A stretch of 64,000 nt of DNA from Hyperoodon ampullatus (taxonomy: Eukaryota; Chordata; Mammalia; Artiodactyla; Ziphiidae), in assembly GCA_949752795.1 (NCBI GenBank), contig CATKHW010000422.1:2728001-2792000 (forward strand), written 5' to 3'. The notes beneath the pieces were generated by a model. It searched no databases. It saw nothing but the letters and a program-made list of their open reading frames with translations, and was not told the origin of the DNA. Positions 33,205 through 45,325 of this stretch are shown piece after piece. The translations under genes were made by a program, and so were the position numbers. Every line of letters begins with the position of its first letter. The first letter of the stretch is position 1.

Positions 33205-34785
33205 TCCTACAGCTAAAACATGCCTGTCACACCTAGAGGATGGCACACCGTTTGATCGGAAAGAGTTTGGAAAAGGCACCTCATCTCCTCATCGCCTGGT
33301 GCTCGGGTTCAACCCTCCGGCATATTTGCTAACAATCTCCTCACTTGGGGATATCAGCACCGTCAACATCCTGTTGCACACAGTTTGGAATTTGTCCAGA
33401 GGATGAAGCGGAAGGATGAGAAAAATTTAGAGACAAGTCTTAGGTGTTCGGACAGGCACATGCCACTCTAATTTCCAATCCAGAAGACAAATTCATCAAA
33501 GGCTAGAATTGCCCACGGAAACAGAATAGGGCTAGAGGAAATCCCGCTGTTTTGTGTCCAGTTTCCAAAAACACAAGTTGAAAAATGGAACTCAGGGGCA
33601 CTAAAATTCATGAAACTGCAGAGTTGAAAATATCTATCATCGAAAAATGTCTTGAGGTAAGTCACAGAAAAGGACTTGTAAGCAAGGGAGCGTGGCAGGA
33701 AACAGAATTGAAGAGGTAGAAAGGACTCCCCATTAAAGCACAAGAAAAGGGGCTGAACATCGCCAATGATGCAGTTGGCCAAAAAGGGTGTATGCAATTT
33801 TTCTGAATATATTCAAGTAAAGGCCATACACACTTTTTGTCCAACCAAACAGGTGGGCACTGGAAATCAATATCACAAAATGTATCACTTCACATCAGTC
33901 AGAAGGGCCATCCACATAAAGTGTAAACACCAGAAATGCAGGACAGGGCGAGGAGAAAAGGGAGCCCTGTGAGGCTGATAGTGGAAATGTAATTTGCCAA
34001 CGGCCACTCTGGAGAAGTGTATTGTGTTTGCTAAAACATCTAAAAAATGAGCTACAGAGCATAGGGCACTTGCACTCATGGGCGTGTACCTTGGGAAAAA
34101 CAAAAATCGACAGAAAACAGGCACCCGAACGTTTACCACCTCTCTGTTAAAAAGGGCCTCAACTTGGATATAACCTAAATGTCCCTGGAAGGATAAAATG
34201 GATAAAAGAGATGGGGTACTTATGTAGAGTGGAATATTACTCATCCAGAAATCAATGAAATAAGGCCAGTTGTAACAACTCTGGAGGAGTTACATACGAT
34301 CATTCTGAGTGACATATGTCAGCAAGAAAAAGACACATATCATAAGATGTCACTTAAAGGTGGAATCAAAAATGGCTACACATGAAATAAATTACAAAAC
34401 AGAAACATAGTCAAATATGTAGAAAATAGACATAAGGCTGCTAAATGGGAAAGGTGGGGAATGGTGAGGTATTATCCAGGAGGTTGAAATTAGCAAAGAT
34501 ACCATTCCAAGTACCAAATTGAATAACTGACAAGGCCTACACGGTACCTCAAAGAACTGCACTCAGCCCACTCAAGTCACTGGAAAATAATACATATGAC
34601 TGGTAAGCATCTGAAAAAGAATTTATTGTTGTCTCACAGTACATGAATCAAGTGGATGTACAGCAGCAAAAAACAGAGCTTTGAAAATCAGCTGTAACCA
34701 ATATAAAAATAAATTTAAAACTATTTATAAAAACAGTGAGACAGACAAAAATTCTTACAACTTTTGTTGAAGGGTTACGATGTAA
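33205..34785 (+). repeat. Diverged satellite monomer D1 (array edge)
   Basis: Recognisable from 'ctaaaacatgcctgtcacac', matching 'ctataacatgtacgggaaac' of array 1. It stays colinear through the 'ctggtgctcgggttcaa' region, a decayed palindrome around 33776-33846 (axis near 33809, many mismatches), and the L1-like part ('gtggaatattactcatcc' near 34220). It is the most diverged monomer in the window. Notably it keeps 'gtggaatattactcatcc', closer to L1 than the 'ggaatatccctcagcc' of homogenised copies. Confidence 0.85.
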
Positions 34786-36530
34786 CATGGATTGAACACA
34801 TGTAGACCCACAGCAGGATGATTATATAAGGCTGGAAGCTATGCATGCTAAGAGATGTTAGAGAGGCTGGGTGAGGAAATGCAGACCTTTTAAAGTAATA
34901 CTGCCTGGTACCCATTCCATGGGTCCCAAATCTGCAGGTTCAAGGGAATCTTCTGACAGCGAAAACATGCCCGGGAAACCGAGATGAATGTACACCGTGT
35001 GCTCAGGAAAGGTGTCTAAAATGCACCTCAGTTTTGATCTCCTGGTGCTGGGGTTCGCCATTCCAGCCACATTACTAACAATCTCCCCACTTGGAGAATC
35101 AGCACCTTTAACCTCCTGTTTCACACAGTTTGCAATTTGTGCAGAGGATAAATGGGAAGAGGGGGAACCAATGAGAGATTAGCTGTAGGACTTTTGACAG
35201 GCACATGTCACTCTAATTTCCCATTAGGAAGAAGAATTAACCAAAGGCTCAGCCTGCCTCCCCAGAACCAGAATAGGGCCAGAAGTAATCCAATGGTTTG
35301 GCGGCCAGCTCACAAAAAAAGCGAGTTGCAAAATGGAGCTCAGGAGCAGACAATTCAAAGACCTGCAAAGATATAAATGATAACCAACGTCCAAAAATAT
35401 ATTCAGGTAAGGCAACGAAGAGGATCTGAATGAGAGGCAGAATTGCAGGAAACAGATTTCAAAAGGTAGATTGTACTCACATTTAAAGCATATGAAAAGC
35501 AGCAGAATTTCTAAAATGATGCGGTTGGGCAAAAGGGTGTATGCGTTTTTTTCGTGAATATCTTCAGGAAAAAAACACATGCAGAGTTTTTGGCCAACCA
35601 AGCAAGAGGGAAATGCAAATCCGCACAACAAAGAAGTCTCAATTTCCACTGCTCAGAAAGGCCATCCAAAAAATGTGTACAAACCAGAAATGCAGGAGAG
35701 GCCATGGAAAACAGGGAGCCTAGTCACGCTGATGGGTGGGGTATAAATATCCAAGAGCCACTCTGAAGAAGTGTATGCTGTTTTTAAAACATCTAAAATA
35801 CAAAGCCCCGGAGCAAGGGGACTTCAACTCATGGACATATAACTTGGGAAGACTAAATGTCAATAAGACACAGGCACCCCAAAGTTTAGGGCTGCTCTGC
35901 ATACAAGAACCTCAACTTTGGTACACCTAAAATATCCCAGGAAAAAGAGAAAAGCATAAAGAACTTGTGGTAATTTTGTACAACGGAATATCACTCAGAC
36001 GTGAAATCAATGTATATAAGGCCAGTAGCAGCATAAAGAGTGGATTTAGGTATGATGATTTTAAGGGAAATTAGTCACACAGAAAAAGAATCTTATCATA
36101 AGATATCACTTATAGAGGGAATGTCAATATCACAACACATGAACTGAATTAGGAAAGAGAACAGAGTCTCACATTTAGCAAAAATCTCTTATGCCTGCTT
36201 CAGGGGAAAGGAGAGGTGGGGTGATGCATAAAACCAGAGTTTGATATTAGCACACGTACCATTCCATAAACCAAATACAGAATAGACAAGACCTACCCCA
36301 TCCTCAGTGAACGGGACTCAACACCCCTATGCCCCACAGAGGAATATATCTGACTACTAAGAATCTTAAAACCTATGTATTGATATGTCTCCGTAAGGGA
36401 ATCAATTGTGTCTAGACTGGCATAAACACGTCAGTGAAAATCAGCTCAACCCCATTATAAAAATGAATTTCAAAAAAATCCCAAAAAACAGCGAAATTCT
36501 TACACAATTCCTTCAGGGTTTCTGATGAAA
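34786..36530 (+). repeat. Diverged satellite monomer D2
   Basis: Starts at 'catggattgaacac' (the counterpart of 'cctggaatgaccc') and runs a full ~1745 bp. The imperfect palindrome is around 35524-35598. From about 36060 to 36480 it becomes much closer to the homogenised type (for example 'gtattgatatgtctccgtaa'), so divergence falls to the right. Confidence 0.87.
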
Positions 36531-37460
36531 CCTGGAATGACCCTATCTGCAAAGACAGCTGGATGAGACATAAGGCTGGACACTTGGGACTGAGAGGACT
36601 GGTGAGATTGGGAGAGAAAATGCAGACCTTTTAAAGTAGTAATGCATGCCACCATTCCATGTGTCCCAAATCTCCAGGTAGAAGGGTATATCACTACAAT
36701 TATAACATGTATGGGAAACCTAGAAAATGGACACCCTGTGATGGCGAAAGGTTTCTAAAACTCTCCTAATTTTTCCTCTCCTTGTGCTCCACTTTGGCAT
36801 TCCAACTGCTTTACTATCAATCTCCCAACTTAGGAGAGTCAGCCCCTATAACCTCCTGGTTCGCACAGTTTGCTAATTGTGCAGAGGATGAAAGGGAAGA
36901 GGGAGAACCAATCAGAGAGTAGATGTAGGCATTTGGACGGGCACATGTCACTCTAATTTCCCGGCAGGAAGAAGAATTAACCAAAGCCTCAACCACCCAC
37001 AGGGAACCAATATAGCGACCCCTGGAACCAGTATAGGTCCTGAAGCAAAATTGTGGATTTGCGGCCAGCTCACAAAGATGGGATTTGAAAATTGGAGCTC
37101 AGGGGCACAGCATTTCACAAACCTGCAGACTTATAAAGGACTACTCTCTTCCAAAAATCTGTTGAGGGAAGGCAATGAAGCGGACTTGAAAATGAGGCAG
37201 AATTGCACAAAACATATTTCAAGAGGTAAATTGGAATCGCCTTTAAAGCACAGGAAAAGCATCCCAACTTGGACAGAGATGCACTTGGCCAAAAAGGGCG
37301 TATGCCTTTTCTCCTGAATATATTCAGAAGAAAACGCATACGCCCTTTTTGGCCAATCAAGCAAGCGCGCAATACAAATCCACACTACAAAGAATTGTCA
37401 CTTACCACCGGTCAAAAGGGACATCCGAATATCTGTAAAATCCAGAAAGGAAAGAGAGAG
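36531..37460 (+). repeat. Satellite monomer D3, left part, interrupted by the minisatellite
   Basis: Alpha-like head ('ataaggctggacac'). The palindrome centred between 37320 and 37321 has two mismatches in its arms (37285-37356). The match ends just after 'tccagaaaggaaaga' near 37455, where normal monomers continue 'caggccctggagaacaggg'. The monomer resumes after the minisatellite at 52441 with 'aagatatcacttatgaagg'. Roughly 385 bp of monomer between these points is missing. Confidence 0.88.
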
Positions 37461-39239
37461 ATGGCAAGGGCATGAAGCAATGTGATCCCAATGGTCATGG
37501 AGGATTGTGATGACAAGCGCATGGAGAATTGTGATGACAAGATTATGTACCATTTTGTTGACAAAGGCAAGGAGCATTATGATGACAAGGTTCATGGAGC
37601 ACTGTGATGAGAAGCATCACGGAGCATTGTGATTACAGGGGTCATGGAGCATTGGGATGACAAGCACATGGATCATTGTGATGACAATGGTCATGGAGCA
37701 TTTTAATGACAAGAGTCCCAGATCATTGTGTTGTCAGGGTTCATGGAGCGTTGTGATGACAGTGGTCATGGAGCATTGTGATGACAGGGGTCATGGCGCA
37801 TTGTGATGAGAAGGTCGTGGAGCATTGGGCTGAAAATGTCCATGGAGTACTGGGATGACAGGGGTCATGGAGCATTGTGATGACAAGGTACTGGAGCACT
37901 GTGATGAGAAGACCATGGAGCCTTGTGATGACAAGTCTCATGGAGCATTCTGATGAAAAGTGCCATGGAGCATTGTGATTACAGGGGTCTTGGAGCATTG
38001 TGATGACAAGGGCATGGAGCATTGGGATGAGAAGGCCATGGAGTGTTCTGATGACATGCATCATGGAGCTTTGTGAGGACAAGGGCATGGAGCATTGTGA
38101 TTACAGCGGTCTTGGAGCACTGTGATGAAAAGGGCATGGATCATTGTGATGAAAAAGGCATGGAGCCTTGTCATGACAGGGTTCAAGGAGCAAACTGACA
38201 ACAAGTGTCAGGGAGCATTGTGATAACAAGGGTATTGAGTATTGTGATGACAAAGGTCATGGAGCATTGTGATGAGAAGACGATGGATAATTGTGATGAC
38301 GAGCGTCATGGGGCGTTGTGATGATAAGTGTTATGGAACATATTGATCTCAAGGATTTGGAGCATTGTGATGACAGAGGTCATGGAGCATTTTGGTTTCA
38401 TTGTGATGACAATAGCCTGAAGCATTATGATGATGGGCATGGTGCATTGTGATGACAGGGTTCATGGAGCATTGAGATGAAAAGGGGCATGGAGCATTGC
38501 GATTACAGGAGTCTTGGAGCATTGTGATGACAAAGGCATGGAACATCGTGAATGAGAAGGCCATGGAGCATTCTGTTGACATGCATCATTGAGCTTTGTG
38601 ATGACAAGGGCATGGAGCATTGTGATTACAGGGGTCTTGGAGCATTGTGATGACAAGGGTCATGGAGCCTTGTCATGACAAGGCTGTGGAACATTGTGAT
38701 GGCAGGGGTCATGGAGCATTGTTATGACAGGGGTAATGGAGCATTGTGATGACAAGGGCATGGAGCATTGGTCTGAAAAGTTTCATGGATTATTGTGATG
38801 AGAGGGGGCAAGGAGCATTGTGATGACAAGGGCATGGAACACTGTGATACATGGGTCATGGAGGATTGTAATGAGAAGCGCATGGAGCATTGTGATAAGA
38901 ATGGCATCGAGCATTGTGATGAAAAGCATCATGGAGCCTGTGATGACAAGGGCATGGAACAATTTGATGAGAGGGTTCATGGAGCATTGTGATGACAATG
39001 GCATGCAGCATTGTGATGACAAGGGTCATTGAGCTTTGTGATGACAAAGGTCATGGAGCATTTTGATGACAGGGGGGCGGTGCATTCTGTTGTGAAGGGC
39101 AGGGAGCATTGTGATGACAGGGGTTATGGAACATTGTGATGTCAGGGGAATGGAGCATTGTGATGATAAAGGCATGTAGCATTGTTGTGACAAGGGTCAT
39201 GGAATATTGTGATGACAGGGGTGAGGGAGTATTGTGTTG

Positions 39240-42200
39240 ACCGGGGACATGGAGCATTTTGATGTCCAAGGCATGGAGCACTGTGATGGCAAGACCGTGG
39301 AGCATTGTGATGAGAAGACCATGGATAACTGTGATAAGGAGCATCATGGAACACTTTAAAGACAAGTGGTATGGAGCCTTGTGATGACAGGGGTCATGGA
39401 GCATTGTTATGACAGTGGTCATGGAGCATTGTGATGACAATGGTCATGGAGCATTTTGATGACAAGGGCATGGAGAATTGTGATGAGAAGACCATGGACA
39501 ATTGTGATTACGAGTGTCATGGAGCACTGTAATGACAAGCAGTATGGAGCATTGTGATGACAGGGGTCATGGAGCATTGTGATGACCAGGGCATGGAGCA
39601 TTGTGATGGCAAGACCGTGGAGCACTGTGATGAGAAGACCATGGATAATTGTGATAACGAACATCATGGAGCACTGTAATGACAAGGGGCATGGAGCATT
39701 TTGATGACAGGTGTCATGGAGCATTGTGATGACAGGGGTCATGGATCATTGAGATGACAAGGGTCACGGAGCATTCTGATGACAAACTTGTGGAGTATTG
39801 TGATGACAATGGCATGAAGCATTGTGATGAAAAGGGCATGGATCATTGTGATGAAAAAGGCATGGAGACTTGTCATGACAGGGTTCAATGAGCATACTGA
39901 TGACAAGTGTCAGGGAGCATTGTGATGACAAGTGTATTGAGAATTGTGATGACAAAGGTCATGGAGCATTGTGATGAGAAGTCCATGGATAATTGTGATG
40001 ACCAGCGTCATGGGCGTTGTGATGACAAGTGTTATGGAACATTGTGATCACAAGGGTTTGGAGCATTGTGATGAGAGAGGTCATGGAGAATTTTGATTTC
40101 ATTGTGATGACAATAGCATGAAGCATTATGATGATGGGCATGGTGCATTGTGATGACAGGGTTCATGGAGCATTGAGATGCAAAGAGGCATGGATCATTG
40201 TAATAACAAGGGTCTTGGAGCATTGTGATGACAAGGGCATGGAGTATTGTAATGAGAAGGCCATGGAGCATTCTGATGACATGCGTCAGGGAGCTTTGTG
40301 ATGACATGGGCATGGAGCATTGTGATTACAGGGGTCTTGGAGCATTGTGATGACAAGGGTCATGGAGTCTTGTGATGACAATGCCGTAGAACATTGTGAT
40401 GGCAGGGGTCATGGAGCATTGTTATGACAGGTGTAATGGAGCATTGTGATGACAAGGGCATGGAGCATTGGTCTGAAAAGTTTCATGGATTATTGTGATG
40501 AGAGTGAGCATGGAGCATTGTGATGACAAGGGCACGGAACACAGTGATACATGTGTCATGGAGGATTGCAATGACAAGGGCATGGAGCATTGTGATGACA
40601 AGCGTCATGGAGCTTTGTGATGACAACGGCATGGAGCAATGTGATGAGAGGTTTCATGGAGCTTTGTGATGACAATGGCATGGAGCATTGTGATTCCATG
40701 GGTCATGGAGCTTTGTGATGACATAGGCCATGGAGCATTTTGATGACAAGGGCGTGGTGCATTGTGATGAGAAGGGCAGGGAGAATTGTGATGACAGGGT
40801 CATGGAGCAATTGGCTGAAAAGGGTCATGGAACATTTTGATGACAGTGTTTATGGAACATTGTGATGTTAGGGGTCATGGAGCATTGTGATGAAAAGGGT
40901 CATGGAGCATTGTGATGACAGGGGTTATGGAACATTGTGATGTCAGGGGTCATGGAGCATTGTGATGATAAGAGCATGTAGCATTGTTGTGACAAGGGTC
41001 ATGGAACATTGGGATGACAGGGTGGAGGGAGTATTGTGTTGACTAGTGATGGAACATTGTGATATCAGTGGTGAGAGTGCATTTTGATGAGAGGTGCATG
41101 GAGCATTGTGATGACAAAGCTGTGGAGCATTGTGATGAGAAACTCAGGGCACATTGTGATGACATGGGTCATGGAACATTGTGATGACAAACGCATGGAG
41201 CATTGTGATGACAAGGTTTATGGAGAATTGTGATGACAACGATGTGGAGCATTGTGATGACAAGCGCATGGCACATTTGATGCCATGTGTCATGGAGTAA
41301 TGTGCTGACAAAGGCATGGAGCATTGTGATGACAAGGGTCACCGAGCATTGTGATGAAATGTTCATGGAGTGTTGTGGTCACAAAGGTCACAGAGCCTTG
41401 TGATGACGAGGTCATGGACCATTGTGATGACAAAGGTCATGAAGCATTGTGATGACTGGAGTCACGGAGCATTGTGATGACAGGGGTCATAGAGCATTGT
41501 GATGAAAGGGCATGGAGCATTGTGATGACAGGGTCATGGAGCATTTTTCTGACAAGTTTCAGGGATTATTGTGATGACAGTGGGCATGGCGCATTGTGAT
41601 GACAAGGGCATGGAGCATTGTGATGAGAAGGTCATGGAGTATTGTGAAGAAGGGTGTCAGGGAGCATTGTGATGACATATGTCATGGTCTATTGCAATGA
41701 CAATGGAATGTAGCATTGTGATGCCAAGTGTCATGGAGGATTGTGATGACAAAGGTAATGGAGCATTTTGATGACAAGGGCTTGGAGCATTGTGATGACA
41801 AGGGTCATGGAGCATTGTGATAACAAGGGCCATTGAGAATTTTGATGACATGTTCATGAAGCATTGTGATGACAATCACATGGAGCTTGCTATGACAGGG
41901 GTCATGGAGCATTGCGATGACAAGTGCATAGAGAATTGTGATGACAAAACATGTAACACTGTGAGGAGAAGTATCATGGAGCATAGTGATGCCATGAACG
42001 TGGAGAATTGTGATGACAGGGGACATGGAGCATTGTGATGACCAGGGCATGGAGCATTGTGATGGCAAGACCGTGGAGCACTGTGATGAGAAGACCATGG
42101 ATAATTGTGATGACGAGCGTCTTGGAGCACTGTAATGACAAGGGGTATAGAGCATTGTGATGACAGTGGTCATGGAGCATTGTGATGACCGGGGACATGG

Positions 42201-42384
42201 AGCATTGTGATGACTGGGGACATGGAGCATTGTGATGACCAGGGCATGGAGCCTTGTGATGGCAAGGTCGTGGAGCACTGTGATGAGAAGATCATGGATA
42301 ATTGTGATGACGAGGGTCATGGAGCACTGTAATGACAAGGGGTATAGAGCATTGTGATGACAGTGGTCATGGAGCATTGTGATG
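39240..42384 (+). repeat. Minisatellite higher-order block, copy 1 (~3.14 kb)
   Basis: From 'gaccggggacatggagcatt' near 39239 the order of variant units matches that from about 42385 on. Matching landmarks include: 'gattacgagtgtcatggagc' at 39506 and 42651; 'attttgatttcattgtgatg' near 40089 and 43260; 'ggcacatttgatgccatgtg' near 41270 and 44391; and 'cttgctatgacaggggtcat' near 41886 and 45007. The offset starts near 3145-3171 and falls to about 3121 after internal indels. Copies 1 and 2 are directly adjacent, so this is a tandem duplication. Confidence 0.88.
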
Positions 42385-42590
42385 ACCGGGGACATGGAGC
42401 ATTGTGATGCCCAAGGCATGGAGCACTGTGATGACAAGACCGTGGAGCATTGTGATGAGAAGACCATGGATAATTGTGATGAGGAGCGTTATGGAGCACT
42501 GTAATGACAAGTGGTATGGAGCCTTGTGATGACAGGGGTCATGGAGCATTGTTATGACAGTGGTCATGGAGCATTGTGATGACAAGGGTC
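42046..42590 (+). repeat. Local ~170-200-bp higher-order repeat inside the minisatellite
   Basis: A set of about seven or eight 24/25-bp units beginning 'gcatggagcattgtgatggc' or similar and containing 'gagaagaccatggataattg' repeats from about 42046, 42245 and 42416. The same set appears singly near 39278, 39587, 42765, 45166 and 51964. Confidence 0.75.
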
Positions 42591-45325
42591 ATGGAGCATT
42601 TTGATGACAAGGGCGTGGAGCATTGTGATGAGAAAACCATGGACAATTGTGATTACGAGTGTCATGGAGCACTGTAATGACAAGCGGTATGGAGCATTGT
42701 GATGACAGGGGTCATGGAGCATTGTGATGACTGGGGACATGGAGCATTGTGATGACCAGGGCATGGACCATTGTGATGGCAAGACCGTGGAGCACTGTGA
42801 TGAGAAGACCATGGATAATTGTGATAACGAACATCATGGAGCACTGTAATGACAAGGGGCATGGAGCATTGTGATGACAGGTGTCATGGAGCATTGTGAT
42901 GACAGGGCCCATGGATCATTGAGATGAAAAGTGTCACGGAGCATTCTGATGACAAGCTTGTGGAGTATTGTGATGACAATGGCATGGAGCATTGTGATGA
43001 AAAGGGCATGGATCATTGTGATGAAAAAGGCATGGAGACTTGTCATGACAGGGTTCAATGAGCATACTGATGACAAGTATCAGGGAGCATTGTGATGACA
43101 AGTGTATTGAGAATTGTGATGACAAAGGTCATGGAGCATTGTGATGAGAAGTCCATGGATAATTGTGATGACCAGCGTCATGGGGCGTTGTGATGACAAG
43201 TGTTATGGAACATTGTGATCACAAGGGTTTGGAGCATTGTGATGAGAGAGGTCATGGAGAATTTTGATTTCATTGTGATGACAATAGCATGAAGCATTAT
43301 GATGATGGGCATGGTGCATTGTGATGACAGGGTTCATGGAGCATTGAGATGCAAAGAGGCATGGATCATTGTAATAACAAGGGTCTTGGAGCATTGTGAT
43401 GACAAGGGCATGGAGTATTGTAATGAGAAGGCCATGGAGCATTCTGATGACATGCGTCAGGGAGCTTTGTGATGACATGGGCATGGAGCATTGTGATTAC
43501 AGGGGTCTTGGAGCATTGTGATGACAAGGGCCATGAAGTCTTGTGATGACAAGGCCGTAGAACATTGTGATGGCAGGGGTCATGGAGCATTGTTATGACA
43601 GGTGTAATGGAGCATTGTGATGACAAGGGCATGGAGCATTGGTCTGAAAAGTTTCATGGATTATTGTGATGAGAGTGAGCATGGAGCATTGTGATGACAA
43701 GGGCACGGAACACAGTGATACATGTGTCATGGAGGATTGCAATGACAAGGGCATGGAGCATTGTGATGACAAGCGTCATGGAGCTTTGTGATGACAATGG
43801 CATGGAGCAATGTGATGAGAGGTTTCATGGAGCTTTGTGATGACAATGGCATGGAGCATTGTGATTCCAAGGGTCATGCAGCTTTGTGATGACATAGGCA
43901 TTGGAGCATTTTGATGACAAGAGCATGGTGCATTGTGATGAGAAGGGCAGGGAGCATTGTGATGACAGGGTTATGGAGCAATTGGATGAAAAGGGTCATG
44001 GAACATTTTGATGACAGTGTTTATGGAACATTGTGATGTTAGGGGTCATGGAGCATTGTGATGAAAAGGGTCATGGAGCATTGTGATGATAAGAGCATGT
44101 AGCATTGTTGTGACAAGGGTCATGGAACATTGGGATGACAGGGTGGAGGGAGTATTGTGTTGACTAGTGGTGGAACACTGTGATATCAGTGGTGAGAGAG
44201 CATTTTGATGAGAGGTGCATGGAGCATTGTGATGACAAGGCTGTGGAGCATTGTGACGAGAAACGCAGGGCACATTGTGATGACATGGGTCATGGATCAT
44301 TGTGCTGACAAACGCATGGAGCATTGTGATGACAAGTTTTGTGGAGCATTGTGATGACAGCGATGTGGAGCATTGTGATGACAAGCGCATGGCACATTTG
44401 ATGCCATGTGTCATGGAGTAATGTGCTGACAAAGGCATGGAGCATTGTGATGACAAGGGTCACCGAGCATTGTGATGAAATGTTCATGGAGTGTTGTGGT
44501 CACCAAGGTCACAGAGTCTTGTGATGACGAGGGCATGGACCATTGTGATGACAAAGGTCATGAAGCATTGTGATAACTGGAGTCACGGAGCATTGTGATG
44601 ACAGGGGTCATAGAGCATTGTGATGAAAGGGCATGGAGCCTTGTGATGACAGGGTCATGGAGCATTTTTCTGACAAGTTTCAGGGATTATTGTGATGACA
44701 GTGGGCATGGCGCATTGTGATGACAAGGGCATGGAGCATTGTGATGAGAAGGTCATGGAGTATTGTGAAGAAGGGTGTCAGGGAGCATTGTGATGACATA
44801 TGTCATGGTCTATTGCAATGACAATGGAATGTAGCATTGTGATGCCAAGTGTCATGGAGGATTGTGATGACAAAGGTAATGGAGCATTTTGATGACAAGG
44901 GCTTGGAGCATTGTGATGACAAGGGTCATGGCGCATTGTAATAACAAGGGCCATTGAGAATTTTGATGACATGTTCATGAAGCATTGTGATGACAATCAC
45001 ATGGAGCTTGCTATGACAGGGGTCATGGAGCATTACGATGACAAGTGCATAGAGAATTGTTATGACAAAACATGTAACACTGTGATGAGAAGTATCATGG
45101 AGCATAGTGATGCCAAGAACGTGGAGAATTGTGATGACAGGGGACATGGAGCATTGTGATGACCAGTGCATGGAGCATTGTGATGGCAAGACCGTGGAGC
45201 ACTGTGATGAGAAGACCATGGATAATTGTGATGACGAGCGTCATGGAGCACTGTAATGACAAGGGGTATAGAGCATTGTGATGACAGTGGTCATGGAGCA
45301 TTGTGATGACCGGGGACATGGAGCA
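42385..45325 (+). repeat. Minisatellite higher-order block, copy 2 (~2.94 kb)
   Basis: Second copy of the block at 39240. It ends near 45325, after 'gaccggggacatggagcatt', where copy 1 continues with extra local ~170-200-bp repeats (42046-42384). Single-base differences are sparse, suggesting a recent event. Confidence 0.85.

Noticed and set aside
41805..42467. Long minus-strand frame of 220 codons and dozens of similar ones in the minisatellite
   Set aside because: They follow from a 25-bp unit lacking stops in all three phases. The peptide simply repeats every 25 residues, and frames overlap each other in different registers.
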